From assembly GCA_050084515.1 (NCBI GenBank), contig CM114272.1:59334001-59398000 (forward strand): 64,000 nt of DNA, read 5' to 3'. Positions 10,665-23,057 of the stretch are shown piece by piece; the first letter of the stretch is position 1, and every line of letters begins with the position of its first letter. The translations under genes and the position numbers were made by a program. The stretch comes from Blasia pusilla (lineage: Eukaryota; Marchantiophyta; Marchantiopsida; Blasiales). The notes under the pieces were generated by a model that was not told the DNA's origin, made no database searches, and saw only the letters and a program-made list of their open reading frames with translations.

Positions 10665-12376
10665 TTTTGCTGTGCGAAAGCTGCGAGGAAGAAGTAGTCG
10701 GGAGTTGGAAAATAAGTTAAAATAAGATATTCTCGCTTTGGCTGCTTCAATCTTCTGATGGGACTTCGTAGAGATTGGTCATCGGTCTATAAGGATTGCA
10801 AAATGAAGAGAAACAAAGATGTTATGGAAAGAAGTCTGAAGCATGAATCTGGATGAAAATTGCTGAGTTCTCCTGAGTCCCTGCAGAAGGTTTTGATCAA
10901 TGAATGTCACATTGCTGAGGGTGCAGATAGTACCGAAGGTAGGCTGGGAATCGGAAGCTCCTACGATTCCTCGCAATTCCTAAAGCGCCCGGATGTCACG
11001 GCGGACGTGGGAAGATCGACTCTGAGAGCTGCAATCAATAAGAGACTAGATTAATCTCAGCAAGTCATGAATGAGCTAGGTCTTTCTACACAATGATTAC
11101 ATGAAATCAGCCACTAGCGTGCTTGGAATGACCTCGATTTGTATCTGCTTACAGTTGACACAGTCTCAGCAAGCAATGAATGATCCCTTCGCAATGTTTT
11201 CAGATTCTTGAGCTTATGTCTGAGAGTACTACCTGAGCTTGCCTGGAATGATGTCGATCGATATCTATCCACACTTGAATCTGCATTCCATAGCCTCCTC
11301 CGACTGTTGCTGTGGATGGCGCGATTGTTGCCCGGGCCTCCGCAAGCAAGCGCGACTCGTGTAGTTGCCGTATTTAAGTTAGGTTGAAACAGTTACCAAA
11401 CGGCCGGCGATGAGGCAGAGGGAGGTGCTCGAGAAGTGATGTCCATCATGTTGGTTAGCAGCACACGTGCTAGAGAGAATCGCGAGATACGACACTGAAA
11501 AACATTCCTACTTTAAGGTGTCGTTTGGATTGTAGGCTACTGTTTTCCTAGAACGATCGAGACCCTAAACTGCTTTTTGCATCATCTATGAGAGTGACGT
11601 CAAAGTATATTCGCTTTCTAGACTTTCAGCAGCAGGTCGAGCTCGATTTCCGGACTGTTTGTCTATGTTTGATTCGTCATAGACAGCCTCCAGGTGATGT
11701 GCCTGAATCGTTTAATGCTAGTAGGGCCGGTTCGATACGAGAATCTTCAACTACAGACTGGTCAATATCGGATCGTACTCAATTGGGCGAAACCGACTGT
11801 TGATTTAGGGATTTAATTCAGGCGGGAAGTGACTCGTTGTCTGTTCATGAGCCTAATCTGTCCCTCCGGTGTTCGATTGTCACAGCGCCTTGCGTTGATC
11901 CATGTGCTCATCGATTCAGAAACAGTAACCACTGCGCAACCGTGATTTCAAGGACGAGTGCTTGCAATGAGACCTAACTATGATAGCATCTCGGTCGGTG
12001 TCCATCTATGAGAAACACGTTTTGTTACGAGAGAAAGCTCATGCAGTACTCTCCATCTCTCACTAAAATTACGGGAGGAAAGCTTCTGCAGAGTAACTTA
12101 CTGCTCTTAGTACATATCTCCCTTCGATGGTGATCCATGTCCCAACAAGGTAAGCACTAGCGCATCGGAAAGTGGCGGCGCTTGCTTTATCTTTATCCTC
12201 GCGCGCTCTCACGGGCACAATATTGCATGTAACGGATCATATTGTAGGATATTGCATGATTGATTGCATATTGTAGATTCTCGTTCATTCAGGAGCCCTA
12301 GCTCAAGAGTATGGAAGTGGATTCATTGATGCAACCCCTGAGATGTGTGTGACAAGCGCGACAGTAGTGGATATGT
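10665..12376. other. GC-balanced DNA without a supportable gene
   Basis: Composition is near 47% GC, unlike the AT-rich repeats on both sides, and there are no obvious transposon landmarks. Open frames at 10860-11054 and 11588-11803 are 64 and 71 residues and show no domain. This could be intron, UTR or intergenic DNA of a host gene whose exons are too short to identify by eye. Confidence 0.5.
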
Positions 12377-12431
12377 TGGCTGTCACTTCTCAGAGCTAAT
12401 CAAGAAGATTAGCTCTGAGAAGTGACAGCCA
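12377..12431. repeat. Perfect inverted repeat: 25-bp stem, 5-nt loop
   Basis: The left arm 12377-12401 (starting 'tggctgtcacttctcag') is the exact reverse complement of the right arm 12407-12431. The loop is 'aagaa'. All 25 pairs match. Transcribed from either strand it would form a very stable hairpin. It is shorter than a normal plant miRNA precursor and has no bulges. It could instead be a recent snap-back duplication formed during replication or break repair. Confidence 0.97.
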
Positions 12432-12754
12432 GACTTCCCAAGCCTAGAAGGTGAAATCTGACTCCGAATTTAGAAGCTGAAACCTGGTAGTGAAAGTTGG
12501 ATGGAAAAGGCATGAGCATGGAAGGTTTCCGATGAGATTGGAAAGCTGACCTTACACAAGAAACCTAGCCAAACTCCCCTCTCGATGTGTGCACTGTCCA
12601 AGCAGGGGTCGACGGCCGCAAAGGTTACAACAGGCAGTAGTTGATGGTACAGTTACTACAGTATTTCTCTGAGTTCATGAATCAGGGCATCATTCATTGC
12701 AGCGTAAGGTAAGCTTCCAGAACTTCTTACCGCGCGCGATTCTCTCTCTCTCTT

Positions 12755-12840
12755 CCTTGAAGAATCTCTCCCCTGAGATTCATCTTCAAGAATCTCTCTC
12801 TAGCTCCTTCTACTGAGATTCATCTTCAAGGATCTCTGCC
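12755..12840. repeat. 40-bp-spaced direct repeat, CT-rich
   Basis: The block 'ctgagattcatcttcaag' starts at 12773 and again at 12813, each followed by '(a/g)atctct'. A weaker upstream echo is 'cttgaagaatctctc'. Nearby sequence is CT-rich ('gattctctctctctcttcc'), as in many plant 5' leaders. No reading frame depends on it. Confidence 0.75.
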
Positions 12841-13084
12841 TGGGTCACTGCGTCAGACAGGAATCTAGTTCTATGCAACGTTGGCGTAGGATTTAGCTCC
12901 ACGGCTAACCGCACAAGAGCCTCGGACGTTTGCAATTCCGTCGCGTGTCATGGGGTTCGATTTCGTTGTCGCTGCAACTTCGCCGCGTATTTAGAGATAC
13001 TCTTTTCGTGGGTCGCGATCGATCAACCCATCAGAAACATCGAGTCATTTGACTCCCTCTTGAACTCTTCCTCTTGGTCCTTCC

Positions 13085-13500
13085 GTGCACGAGATTCTGT
13101 TGCAGGGCCCATCCCCACAGAAAAGCAATGACAGCCTTGTTCCTTCCGTAAGTGTGAGATTCAATTTCAGGATCCCATGAAAGTCCAACATCTCCCTCTG
13201 TCCGTCACAGAAAAGTGGTATCTTTCTCCCTCTCTAAGCGTGAGATTCAATCTCTGGGCCCCTCCCTTTCCAATTGCGCACATGTGAGAATCCTGTGGGA
13301 TCTCTTTTCTTTTTTTGTCTACCTATTTTGCGCCCAGATTCGTTGCATGCGAGGCAACTTTCTGTCCACGGCTAAGAAAGACAAGATTTATTCTCCCTCA
13401 CTCTGACCTTTTCGTGTGCGAGATTCTAGTCCAGAAATGAATAGTGTGCCGCTGAATCTATCGACATCTCTCTATGCACAGGAGATTCCTTTCCTTGGGT
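13085..13500. repeat. Irregular repeats of a GTGAGATTC-containing block
   Basis: The core gagattc (or gagaatc) recurs at 13091, 13156, 13242, 13286, 13420 and 13492. Several copies are preceded by cgt(g) and followed by 'aatttc' or 'gggccc'-like sequence. Spacing runs from 44 to 134 bp, so it is a decayed, irregular array. Short open frames here (13215-13406 and 13416-13625) have no recognisable content. Confidence 0.5.
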
Positions 13501-16500
13501 CATCACTTGCATTCTGTCCTCTTCGTAGATTCCGCCCCCCACCCCCTGCCTTCAAGCCAAGCCATGCAAGTACGCATGAAAGGGTGCGCTGTGTGTGTCT
13601 AGATCTCTTCCACTGCTGGCAGTAATCGGGAGCTGTCCCACCCCAACCAAGCAAGAAAACCAAATCCCATCACCACCAAGCTCCACAGACCCATGTGCCT
13701 CACGTGTGTGTTCGTGAGAGGACTTTGCAGCTGCTCCCGGGTAACTCTATGGACACTCCCATCGCAACTTAGGCTAGAAGTTTGGAATGTGGTCGCGAAA
13801 GAAACGAGCCTTTTAGAAATTAGTGCACAATCCGAATAATAATCGAGTAAAATGATTTTTTGGGAGAAGGAGAATGACACAAGGGTGATTTTATTTTCTG
13901 ACCAAGGGAACTGACCACCAAATGGTTGGGCAGGAAGAAGATGTGCTCTTCATTTTTCAGACTCTTCTCGCTTGCCTTCTGATCGTTGGAGAGATTGCTT
14001 CAAGTTGATTTAAGATGCCACAATTTAATTAAATAAGTAATTTAAACCCGCACAATATAATACAGATTCCTTACTCGGCTTTGACGGAGAGAGGAGATGC
14101 TCATGCTAACCCTGGAAGTTCAAAGTCCGAATGATCTCGATCAATCTATATAATATAATATAGAGAGTGCTAATATAAGGGGAAAAAAATATTTGAATTT
14201 GTATACTATACAGCACGTCTTGAAACACTTTTTATTTCCCTTACTGGTAAAGAATTAATCCGTAGTCGGAGCACACAGAGGAGCCTCCTTGCTCTCACGG
14301 AGAAATTTAGAGCGGCTAGGGACTCCATCGCTGGTAGCTGGTTGAAGATGGTTGAAATCCGTTTGTGAAAGGTGCCCGGAACTGATCCAGTAACTATCCC
14401 ACAAGTCCATTAGGAACGGCGATCAAACTCACCTCACCACCACCATCGTCACCCCCAAGATTGACAGACCAGCGCTTCCCAAGAGGGCAGGGGTAGGGCC
14501 GCGGTCATGGATACAAGGATACGTGCCAAGGCAATTACGCCATTCAACCATGCAGTGACTGACCTGTCAATCTCCACGACGGAATGGCGTTCGATTGATC
14601 TTCCGACATGCGCCGGCTTGCTCATCACAGCGAGAGTCTTTGGGCAAAAAGTCGCTAGGGTTAGTCCCCAACAATCGAATAGGACAAGAACATGCGTATG
14701 TTTTCACCTTCTTTCTAAACTAAATGATTCAATAGATTCGGTGAAATCTGTATCCGGTGCGAGTACAAATACAAAATGGCGCTGGTCAATATGTGCTAAA
14801 CCGCCCTCTCTGCTGACAATGTGACGGTTCAGTTTTATAGACAAGTTTCACAGGGAACCCGTTTTTCCGTCTTTGAGAAGAGCCTTGCGACAATCGTAGT
14901 TACTCGTGGATTTTCCTTCTCTCGTGAGGAGTCTTGAGAGTGCTTCGCAGCAGTAGCTACTCGTGACCAGTGAGCGCTATTCGGCACAACGGTACTGATA
15001 ACGGTTTTGGTAATAGAGAAGTTCCTGGGATCTCAAAAATTGCGAAATAAATTCGTTTTCTAAGAAATCCTGCCACTATGGGAGATGATTGGGACGATGA
15101 CCTATGATTTCGGTGATTACACAAGAGATGTGTTACGATATCTCCGATGTAAAGATCTAGATCATAGGGCATCTGAAATAGATAACAGAAATTGAACAGG
15201 TGAATTTTATGAACTAAACCATCACAATATATAATTATGAGCATTCAACATATGCTCTTCATCTTATATTATGCAATCAGAATATGTAAGATTTTTACTC
15301 CTAGTGAATCGAATTGGAGGAAATGAAAAATGGACGCGACGGCGCAGACAACGCAAATACGTCCAAAAATGACAATTTCGCCAGTTCAGACTCCCGAGCA
15401 TTCGCCAGGACGTTTCCCGAGAATTTGGCCTTCTAGCCAGCCACCAGAGTCCAGGCCTGACTGTCACGTACAAACTAAATTACCTTCGCAGAGCGACGGC
15501 CCTCCAACAACTCCGGGCCTGGAACTGAATTCTTTTTTTAATAATTTAGAAAGAGCCTCCATTTTGCAACGTGCTCCAGTAAAAGTTGCGCAGAATCGAC
15601 CTCCGGAAACACGTTTTCTAAATCGTCCTCCACACGATCCTCCTATCCTTTGGCGCGAGCTTCGAATCGAACCAAGCACAGTGTAGCTGCTGCAGCAGTG
15701 GTCACAAACGGCCAGGTGTGATCCAACGGATTCGGGGCACCGCACTCGAGTCCGGCGAAGAACTCATCGGACCGAGAGTCTTTAGGAGGAGGATCTCAGG
15801 TCCCGGACTCGCGGAGTCGAGTCGAAGATTTGAGTCGCGAACTACGGCCACCAGGAACGGCATTATTTGTGATGCCAGCCGGTAAAATTTCAGAATTTCC
15901 GATACGACCAGGAAAATCTCGGGGGAAAAGCTGGCCCGGGAAATGCAGTTTCTTTGTAGGAAATTAAAAAAACTGGCAAGTATTTAGCTATTGCCGATCA
16001 GACCCCATTGAGTGACGGGAAGAAACCGACGAGCTCGGCAAACCTATGCCCTCTGGTCGCGAAGAGCGGCAGTTCAAGTGATACGAGTGAGTCACATGAT
16101 CAAGACACGAGTGAGTCACATGATCATCACCACAATGATACGCGCACGTGCCCTGACGACGAGCTGATCTGCGGGCGCCTCCGTCCACCACAGAAGTCTG
16201 ATCCGCTACGTCGATCCAGCGAGTTCGCGATCCGGCGAATGGGTCCCCCCCCCCCCTGAGAGAGAGAGACAAGGGGATTCACTTCCCGTCGCAGGATCCA
16301 GTCCGGCGACTTGACCGGTGACAGATTTCAGAGTCACGAAAACAACAGTCGACGCTCGATTCCGTCGGCACTGAACTCGATTTTTTAGGAAAAAATAATT
16401 TGTCTGTTTCTGGGAAATTTTTGGGATAGGGAAGATGAAGGATATTGTGTCTTTCCCGGTGCCCTTCTCTTATCATGCACGGAAATCACCGGTGCGACGC
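13500..16500. other. Unassigned DNA with GC-rich patch at 15.3-16.5 kb
   Basis: No gene can be defended. The patch at 15330-16480 is GC-rich and open on both strands (a 118-residue frame at 15330-15686, plus strand, overlaps a 93-residue minus-strand frame at 15464-15745), as expected of GC-rich non-coding DNA. Small features are a 24-bp near-perfect direct repeat at about 16083-16130 ('gagtgagtcacatgatca' twice), a G-box-like CACGTG at about 16145, and a run of about 13 C followed by (GA)n at 16246-16270. These would suit a promoter or leader region, but no downstream coding sequence was identified. Confidence 0.45.
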
Positions 16501-17700
16501 TCGTGCACGTGTGGTCTATTTCAAGTGCCCGTCGAATTTTTGGTCCGTTAATTTAATTATTTTTTTAATATAACACATTAGAAGAGGGTAGGAAAAATAT
16601 GTGTGGACAAGAAGATTTTTCTAATCTCATTTTCTTTTGATTACATATATTTAGCATTATCATTTATTCATGAGAAATTTTTTGTGAATCTTATAGGGCT
16701 TTGCAAGGAGAAAGAACGATGTTTTATCTTACCTTTAGAGTGCCCCCTTTGAGATGGACGTTTCATAATTATATCCTTTCATGATCTTGGAGTAACATCC
16801 CAGGGCCTACTAAGTGCAAATTTTTCATTCAATTCTTTTTCCATATCAAATTGGGTTAACTAAACGAGTGTGCGGCCTAGAATAGATTAGGTCATGACAA
16901 AGGGTGGAGATTGAAGTATGTGGCACGAAGGTTGGGTGAAAGTAGGTGGTATAAATAACTTGTTTTATCTATGGAGCAATAATATATAAGGAACCGGGCT
17001 GATCAAGCTAAAGCTAGTGTGAATATATATGATATTTCTGAGTATGTGATTTATTTTCCGCTTGTGTTGTTGAATGTGGATTTTTAAGTTTAGTGGCTTA
17101 AACCCAAAGGCACCTTCTCAAAATAATTTTAGAGACCCTTCTCTTATGGAAGGGGCATCTTGGCATGGATAGTCCTGACAGAGGCATGGGGACAAATATG
17201 GGGAAGGCATTTCCTAGAGTGAAGTTGGGCTACACTAACAAATGAGTAAATGCATGCAAAGTAATTGATATGAGAAAAGATAAACTTATGCATGTGCAGA
17301 ATGTGAGTATAGCATCATAAGTACATGACCATTCACATGTGGTTGTAGAAATAATGTGAAGGATAACAACTACAATGTGCATGGAGGGAAGATTAATTCC
17401 ATTTGAATGCTGACAGAGAACCCTGCCCAATGAAATATGTGAGAGGTGGATGAGATCTGAAATTTGCAATAGCATGGCAAGTGAGGATCTGGAATCCAAC
17501 GGAAATTGCGTGAAAAGGAAACAAGCTCATTCAGCCAAAAAACAGTTAACAAGTTTGCAAATGCATGATACTGAAGTAGTTAGGCTTGGAAATTGCAAAA
17601 TATATAAGCTCGGTGCTTTAGATCATTGTTGAAAACTTGAGCATACCAAAATATTCTAAGTTCCTACTAGTATTTTGCTAGGAAAACAAGATATTGTACC
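16500..17700. other. AT-rich stretch, nothing recognised
   Basis: Mostly AT-rich sequence with only short overlapping frames on both strands (17230-17499, 17370-17552 and 17450-17632). It may include upstream exons or the promoter of the remnant that starts near 17.7 kb. I see no repeats or element ends. Confidence 0.5.
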
Positions 17701-19960
17701 ACGATCATGATTACATGCATTCAACTTAAGTTCTTATTCAAAAACATGTACTTACTCCCCGAGCTGGTATCGTTACAGGTTTCGAGCATCAATTTCCAAG
17801 CATTTTGTCTGCAAGTGGATGGGGCAACATTGTCGGACTTTTGCATGAAATTCGATCAATTTTTCAAGATCGATGCAAACCGTAGTCTTCTAAGGACTAC
17901 CTTGCAGTGAAGTCCAAACCAGACCAGAAGGTGGCACCTTCCGAAGGCAAAAAATAGGCAGATGCCTGGAATCGCAAAGGAGCAAAGGATCCAGACATGG
18001 AAACGGAGTCAGAAGATGATGACGAATCAAAAGTAAGCTCCGGGATTTTGTGCCTTGAATCATGCAAGCTATTTGCTTCTCTTCGCACTACTCTTCGATT
18101 CAAGCAGGCCCATTACTAATTTTGGTTGGTTTATGGCTTACGATGATGGAGTCGTAGAGAGGGATGAGGGATAGGCTCCCCCAACTTTTGAAAGGATGAC
18201 ATCGCCTAATATGTTGAACCCTCAAATTTTGACAGGGGAGACTAGTGCTCTAGCTACTCTTGGTTCGGCAAGATATTTTGTCAAAACTATCCCCACACCG
18301 TTGGGAGAAAATATCGTAAGTTCAATTTAAGAAGCTCGGTATGAAAAAACTTTACGCTTTTGAGTGGGACGATGACTGTTACATATGGAATTCTAATCTA
18401 TGTATCTTTTTGCAAAGCAGTCATCGTCGATTGGAGGAAAATCACTCGGACTATCGGTGCTCACTCTCGAGGGAGAGAAGGATGATGAAGTGTTGGAGAG
18501 CAAATCCAAGCAGACGCCATCGTCGAAAACACCAACTGCGGTGAGAAATTTACATGAGCCTCTATGATCCTCCTAATGCATGCTAATCCTTCCCGCTATT
18601 AGTTTCAAATTAATATGTTTTTCTCATTACGCTGAGTGTCCACAGGGAGAAAATGAAAGGGAGAGACTACGTGGGACGGGGAAGTAGATTCCAACGTCAT
18701 CGGGCTTTCCTGCTCTGGTGAGCAACCCAATTATTTTTTCCTATTCTAATTTCAGTTTCCTAGCTTTCTTGCATTGATGTAGAACTTAAGTTCTTATTAT
18801 GTGGAGCATTTTGCCACTACATAGGGAAAAGAGGAGAGAGAGGGACTAATTGGGATGGAAAACCAGACTCTACCGTCATCGGAATCTCCTTCTAAGGTGA
18901 CCAACCCAATTAATATTTCATATTATGTTTTTAGTTTTCCTGCCTCCTCTTGCACTGATGTAGAACTTAAGTTCTCATTAATTCGAACATTTTGCCACTG
19001 TAGAGGGAGATGAGGCGAACGAGGAAGTGGAAAAGCAGACTCCATAGGGAGAAAAGGGGATTGAGGGACTCGAGGGTACAGAAAAGGTCACTGCAACATT
19101 ATCGGTTTCTCCGAATCAGGTGAGCAACTAAAGTAGTGATTGACTCATCTAAAGTTCTCATTGTATTTAGGATCTCAATACTTTGAATTCAGAAAAGAAG
19201 ACCTCATATTGTGGTTTCATGCAGGAGTCACACGATGGAACGCGTATTAGGTCGACGTCTGAGTGTTCAGCGGTTGGTGACTCGCAACTTAGAAAAGTAC
19301 TAAACACTATCCTCGGGAATGACTTAGCTACAGCACTCGAAATATTGGATTCTCATGACTCAAGATGTAATTTAACAATCAAATGTGTAAATACACAAAA
19401 AAAAGATACGTCTCAAGTTCCACCTTGAGCTCTAGTATCTACAAAGCCTGCGGCTTCGGCAAGAAGTACATCGCCAAAGAAAGTTGCTAGGCCACAATAT
19501 GAAGGGAGAACGAACACTGACATATCCATGATACAAAGAGTCATCGCGTCGAAGGCTTCTCTGGGAAATGTGAATCGAGAAAAATACGCGAAACAGATCC
19601 CACGTAGAGCAATATCAACGACAGTTGAAGACTCTGGTGGTTCGGACGCTATTGCGGAAATTGTAGCCATGAATGAAACCTTCAAAGAAAAATAAGCATA
19701 ATAACCCATCCTCAACACATGGAACATCTCCAAATAATACTGGCCGGAGGACCAACATCGATCGGGGGACCTCGTCCTTGGTAAGACTCAATAGGCATCT
19801 TTACTATCAGAGGTTTCACACAGACTTTGATCATGCGGAAAGAGAGTTGAGATTACTAGCGGGTGGTGGTTCCATAAAGTCGAGCATGGATGATAGAACC
19901 TCTTTGGAAACCATTAAGGAAATGAGTGCGGAAATTAGATCTTTGGATTTTAGCACCTAA
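17700..19960 (+). pseudogene. Multi-exon gene remnant, unknown family (5' part)
   Basis: Plus-strand exons can be traced by open frame plus GT/AG sites. One stretch ends near 18032 in an acidic run (METESEDDDESK) at a GTAAGC donor. Another ends at about 18313 at GTAAGT. Then come four related exons at about 18419-18540, 18646-18712, 18826-18899 and 19004-19119, each closing at a GTGAG/GTGAC donor. A longer exon starts after 'ttcatgcag' near 19205 and stays open to 19428. After one stop it continues in the same frame to about 19694, and a frameshift leads into 19673-19960. The protein is charged, rich in Ser, Lys and Glu, and probably disordered. Stops inside otherwise coherent exons indicate a pseudogene or annotation gaps. 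I do not recognise it. Confidence 0.5.
18419..19119 (+). repeat. Tandemly duplicated exon-intron units (~180 bp)
   Basis: Four successive exons share a pattern of Gly-(Glu/Lys), then Glu/Arg-rich, then Gly-x3-(Gln)-Thr-x-Pro-Ser-Ser, and each ends in phase 0 at a GTGA(G/C) donor. The second and third introns are close relatives. Both begin 'caacccaatta', pass through a TTTTAG/TTTCAG-like pyrimidine block and 'gatgtagaacttaagttct', and end 'cattttgccact' plus an AG. Exon and intron were therefore copied together as one unit. Because both ends are phase 0, each added copy extends the protein without a frame change. One of the four exons (18646-18712) and another (19004-19119) contain a stop. 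Confidence 0.75.
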
Positions 19961-20389
19961 GGAAGCTTGAAGTGACAGTCATTTTCATTTATATCTTAAT
20001 TGGAACTTCAGTTCCCATTCATTCCCTTGTGACTACCTTCTTTCAACTGTATTATGAAGTGTAAGGGTTTTGCCCTTGCATCCCTTCTGCACACTAGAGG
20101 TGCAGTAGTTAATGTAATGTTACCAGTCCGAGAGTTGAGGACTTCTATTTTCTTGTTGTGTTTCATTTTCTCCTACAACCTTGCATCGCCTTTGTATTTC
20201 TGTATAATTCTTTGGATTCTGATGAAAGAAATGTGTGATGCAGACTTGGCTCAGATCTGGTAAAATCATGCAACATTTTGAATTGCACAAGGTCCTGCTT
20301 TTCTGACCTGCTTATTGGAACTCTGGAAACTTGTAAAGTATTAGCATCAGACAAGGGTGTGGAGATTTTCTCCATGTAGCCAGTGATTA

Positions 20390-20990
20390 CTTTGCTTTGG
20401 GCCTATGGACATGTAAGAATGAAGATAGTCTGGCCAGAATGGAGGCTGCAATTTTGGATCACCTACAAGAGAGGAATCTTCCTTCGGTTGGGTTCTTTTT
20501 GGTTTGTGCAAATGACAATCCGCGTGGAGGTCGAGCGGCTCCATTCTAACTACTGAACTATTTTGATGAGTCAACAAGACGTTGGCTGGATTTGGATAGC
20601 CAACAAAAGATTTTGTTCTTTGACGTGGTTGGAAAGGAGAACTACCACGATAGTGTACAATATTTTATGAAGGTGCCAAAATGGAAGGCATCATCGTCAA
20701 AAGAGAGTTTTCTTATGACAACGTTGACATATTATGTCCAACTGCTACGGCTCAACATATCCAATGGTTACTTCCAGACTCGGTGGGAGTTCATCCGACA
20801 GTGGGATTTGCCCTCTTATTGTAGGAAGATAATTTTAATTTCAACCCATTTTGAACTAGTCTTAACCAATCTTACACCTGTAAATTATACTGAAGTGTTT
20901 CGCGCAGCCTGATGATTACCGACACTACCATGAACCAAAGGAGCCTACTGCTAGTCAAAATGTTGGACACCAACCTGAAGGCAGAAAGGT
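20390..20990 (+). pseudogene. Coding remnant, unknown family (middle part)
   Basis: A single plus-strand frame runs from about 20395 to 20912 with one in-frame stop near 20549. It reads as a well-composed globular protein, for example 'ALGLWTCKNEDSLARMEAAI', then 'RRWLDLDSQQKILFFDVVGK', then an aromatic-rich helix. An exon end with a GTAAGC donor is visible near 20991 after 'gaaggcagaaag'. It lies between the repeated-exon gene and the block at 21.16 kb in the same orientation, so all three may be one gene. I do not recognise a domain. A transposon-encoded or captured host protein are both possible. Confidence 0.4.
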
Positions 20991-21160
20991 AAGCATTGGC
21001 ACTATAATAGTTTAGTGAATGAATATTGCCTAATGGAAATATACTTCTAATTTCCTCTTTGAGAGGATAATATCTTGCATCGGTTGGTGGATAGGTGAAA
21101 TCTCTTAGGCCTCTTTTTATCCTCGAAATTGACGGAATTATTTTCCAAATTATGGACAGG

Positions 21161-22806
21161 GTTAGCAAACCGTATCCCCTCAATTTTAGGGGAAGCAATG
21201 CCTTCATGTCAAAAGATGGACGGGTTGTATTTGTCCTCCCCTACATCAAAATACTAACTGACGTGATAGAGAGAGAATATGATTATGGGTTTTGGACCAC
21301 AATGAATAGGGAAGATGCACTTGAAATGCTTGATTCCTGCTATTTGTCTGAATCTTTTGTCAAGAAGGCCAATTTTTTTTGGTCTGTGCATGATTTCTTT
21401 GTTCAAAAGAGGACAAAGGGTCTCTCGAAGCATGTGAAAGATCTACGGTACTTTTACGTTGTTAGAGAGTTTAGAAACTTCTCATGCCCAAAGAATACAA
21501 TCCTGGTGGACATTGGGATCAATTCCCTCCTTTTGAATGATCCAAATAGCGTTATAGCCCTTCCAAAATTTAATATACTTCAAGGACCCCGAGACGAAAA
21601 AAATCATTGCGAGGCCAGTACTATTCTCTCTTACCTTCTGATAATGAAAGAGAGTTTCGTGGATGGGATGAGTGTTGGACATTTTATTCGTACTAGGCGG
21701 ATTGGTTTTCCAAAGCCACATTCTACTGGAAATAATGGTAAATGTCTTCTCCATGCAATCCAAGAAAAGCTAAAGGCCTCGGTCTTATTCTAGAATGTAC
21801 CTGGACATGTGACTCGGACAAAATGCAAGAAATGTCCAAGAGCGGACATCATCGCAGATGTCATCTTTGGCAGCGTGGATCAAACATCAATGGAAGTTGC
21901 GAGGCCCACATGTAGTATCAATGCCTTCCTTACTTCCAGGTGGTGTTTGGAGTATCCGACAAAGAAATATCTCCTGGCTGGAGTTCTCGACGGCATTGTG
22001 AAGTTTGCTTGTACGTGAAGTGGAAGAATTAGTCTGGTTTCAAGGACGTCGTTGATAAAAGCGGCTTCTTAGACCTGGAGTCCATAGCAGGGTGGAGTCA
22101 GAAGGGTGGACTGTCATTTGGTGTCTACATCAACACCAACATGAGCTTTGTGGATTATATCTCCCTCCCTTATGATATTTGCCTTTATGGTGCCATGCCA
22201 GATGAGAGCATGGACACTATGTGGAACAAAGTGGTGCAGTACGAGGGAACCGAGAAGGTGTTTATCGTCACCCTACATGACCATCACTTTGTGCTAAGGG
22301 TTGCAGCCAAGTCGATCACCATTGTAGATACTCTAGGTTCCCGCCAGGACCGGGAATGTAAGAAGGCGTATCAAATGTTCTTCGACTCCAAGGCATCTAC
22401 TGTGGTGGATTACGTATTCGACTATTCCATGAAAGGGAATGATCTCCAACAACCACCAAAATAGTGCTTGCTGATGAGCGGGCAAGAAGTTGCCCATTTT
22501 TTCCTTGACAAGTACGGCCTGCACGGACTGAAGCATTGTCTTTTTGGCTACATCATCACAAAGGCTAAGGACTAGGATGTGGACCTGCGCAGTTTGGAAG
22601 AGGAGTATCAGAAGAAGAATTACGATAAGTTCCAAGCTATCTACCTGACCCTGAAGGAAGATCTCCAAATTAATTTCATGAGGATTGTTCTGACCCCAAG
22701 GGAGGGAAGGTTTAGTTTGAGTAACTTTGCCGATGGACTCAATAAGTATATCCGTGAGGTTCAGGAGGAGATTACCAACCTTGCCACGGATGAGACACTC
22801 TTATGA
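21161..22806 (+). pseudogene. Coding remnant with His...Asp 'DTLG' domain, unknown family (3' part)
   Basis: After an AG acceptor near 21160 the frame is open to 21793 (about 210 residues), then continues through frame changes at 21809-22018 and 22021-22575 to a last frame at 22579-22806. The segment at 22141-22464 has a distinctive core: 'IVTLHDHHFVLRV', then about 6 residues, then 'IVDTLGSRQD'. A His next to a hydrophobic strand followed by Asp-Thr-Leu-Gly recalls papain-fold proteases of the Ulp1 type. It also recalls the C-terminal domain of plant proteins with an N-terminal C2 domain, where I remember a similar H-F-x-V-x-V...IDTLG block. A Cys follows 2 codons after a stop near 22463. 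I cannot choose between these. The final 76 residues are helical and charged. Confidence 0.4.
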
Positions 22807-23057
22807 TTGAGCAGGAAGAGACCTTGCCGAGGGTAATAGGTAGCTGAAATAATACTCTAGTTTGATGCCATTGGGTACATTTATAAATAGAACGTGAAAT
22901 GTAGCATATTGAAGCGGATGGATTAAGGAAGTAGGTTGCCTAGGTTTGAGCACGTTGATGTCACAAATATAGCAAGAGATGAGAATCTCCTCCGATTGGA
23001 AATGTATTGTGACTAGTTGTAAATTCTATGGTACTAGATATTTGTAGTGATGTACAG

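Noticed and set aside
15330-15745. 118-residue plus frame and 93-residue minus frame
   Set aside because: They overlap on opposite strands in GC-rich DNA, where stop codons are rare by composition. Neither shows a domain or splice context.
16008-16272. Ser/Asp/His-rich frame and its antisense partner
   Set aside because: The apparent protein repeat comes from a 24-bp DNA duplication. Both strands are open and no motif is present.
22141-22464. Calling this segment a Ulp1 protease outright
   Set aside because: The His and Asp fit, but the Gln and Cys positions are not secure because of a stop codon, and another plant domain family fits as well.
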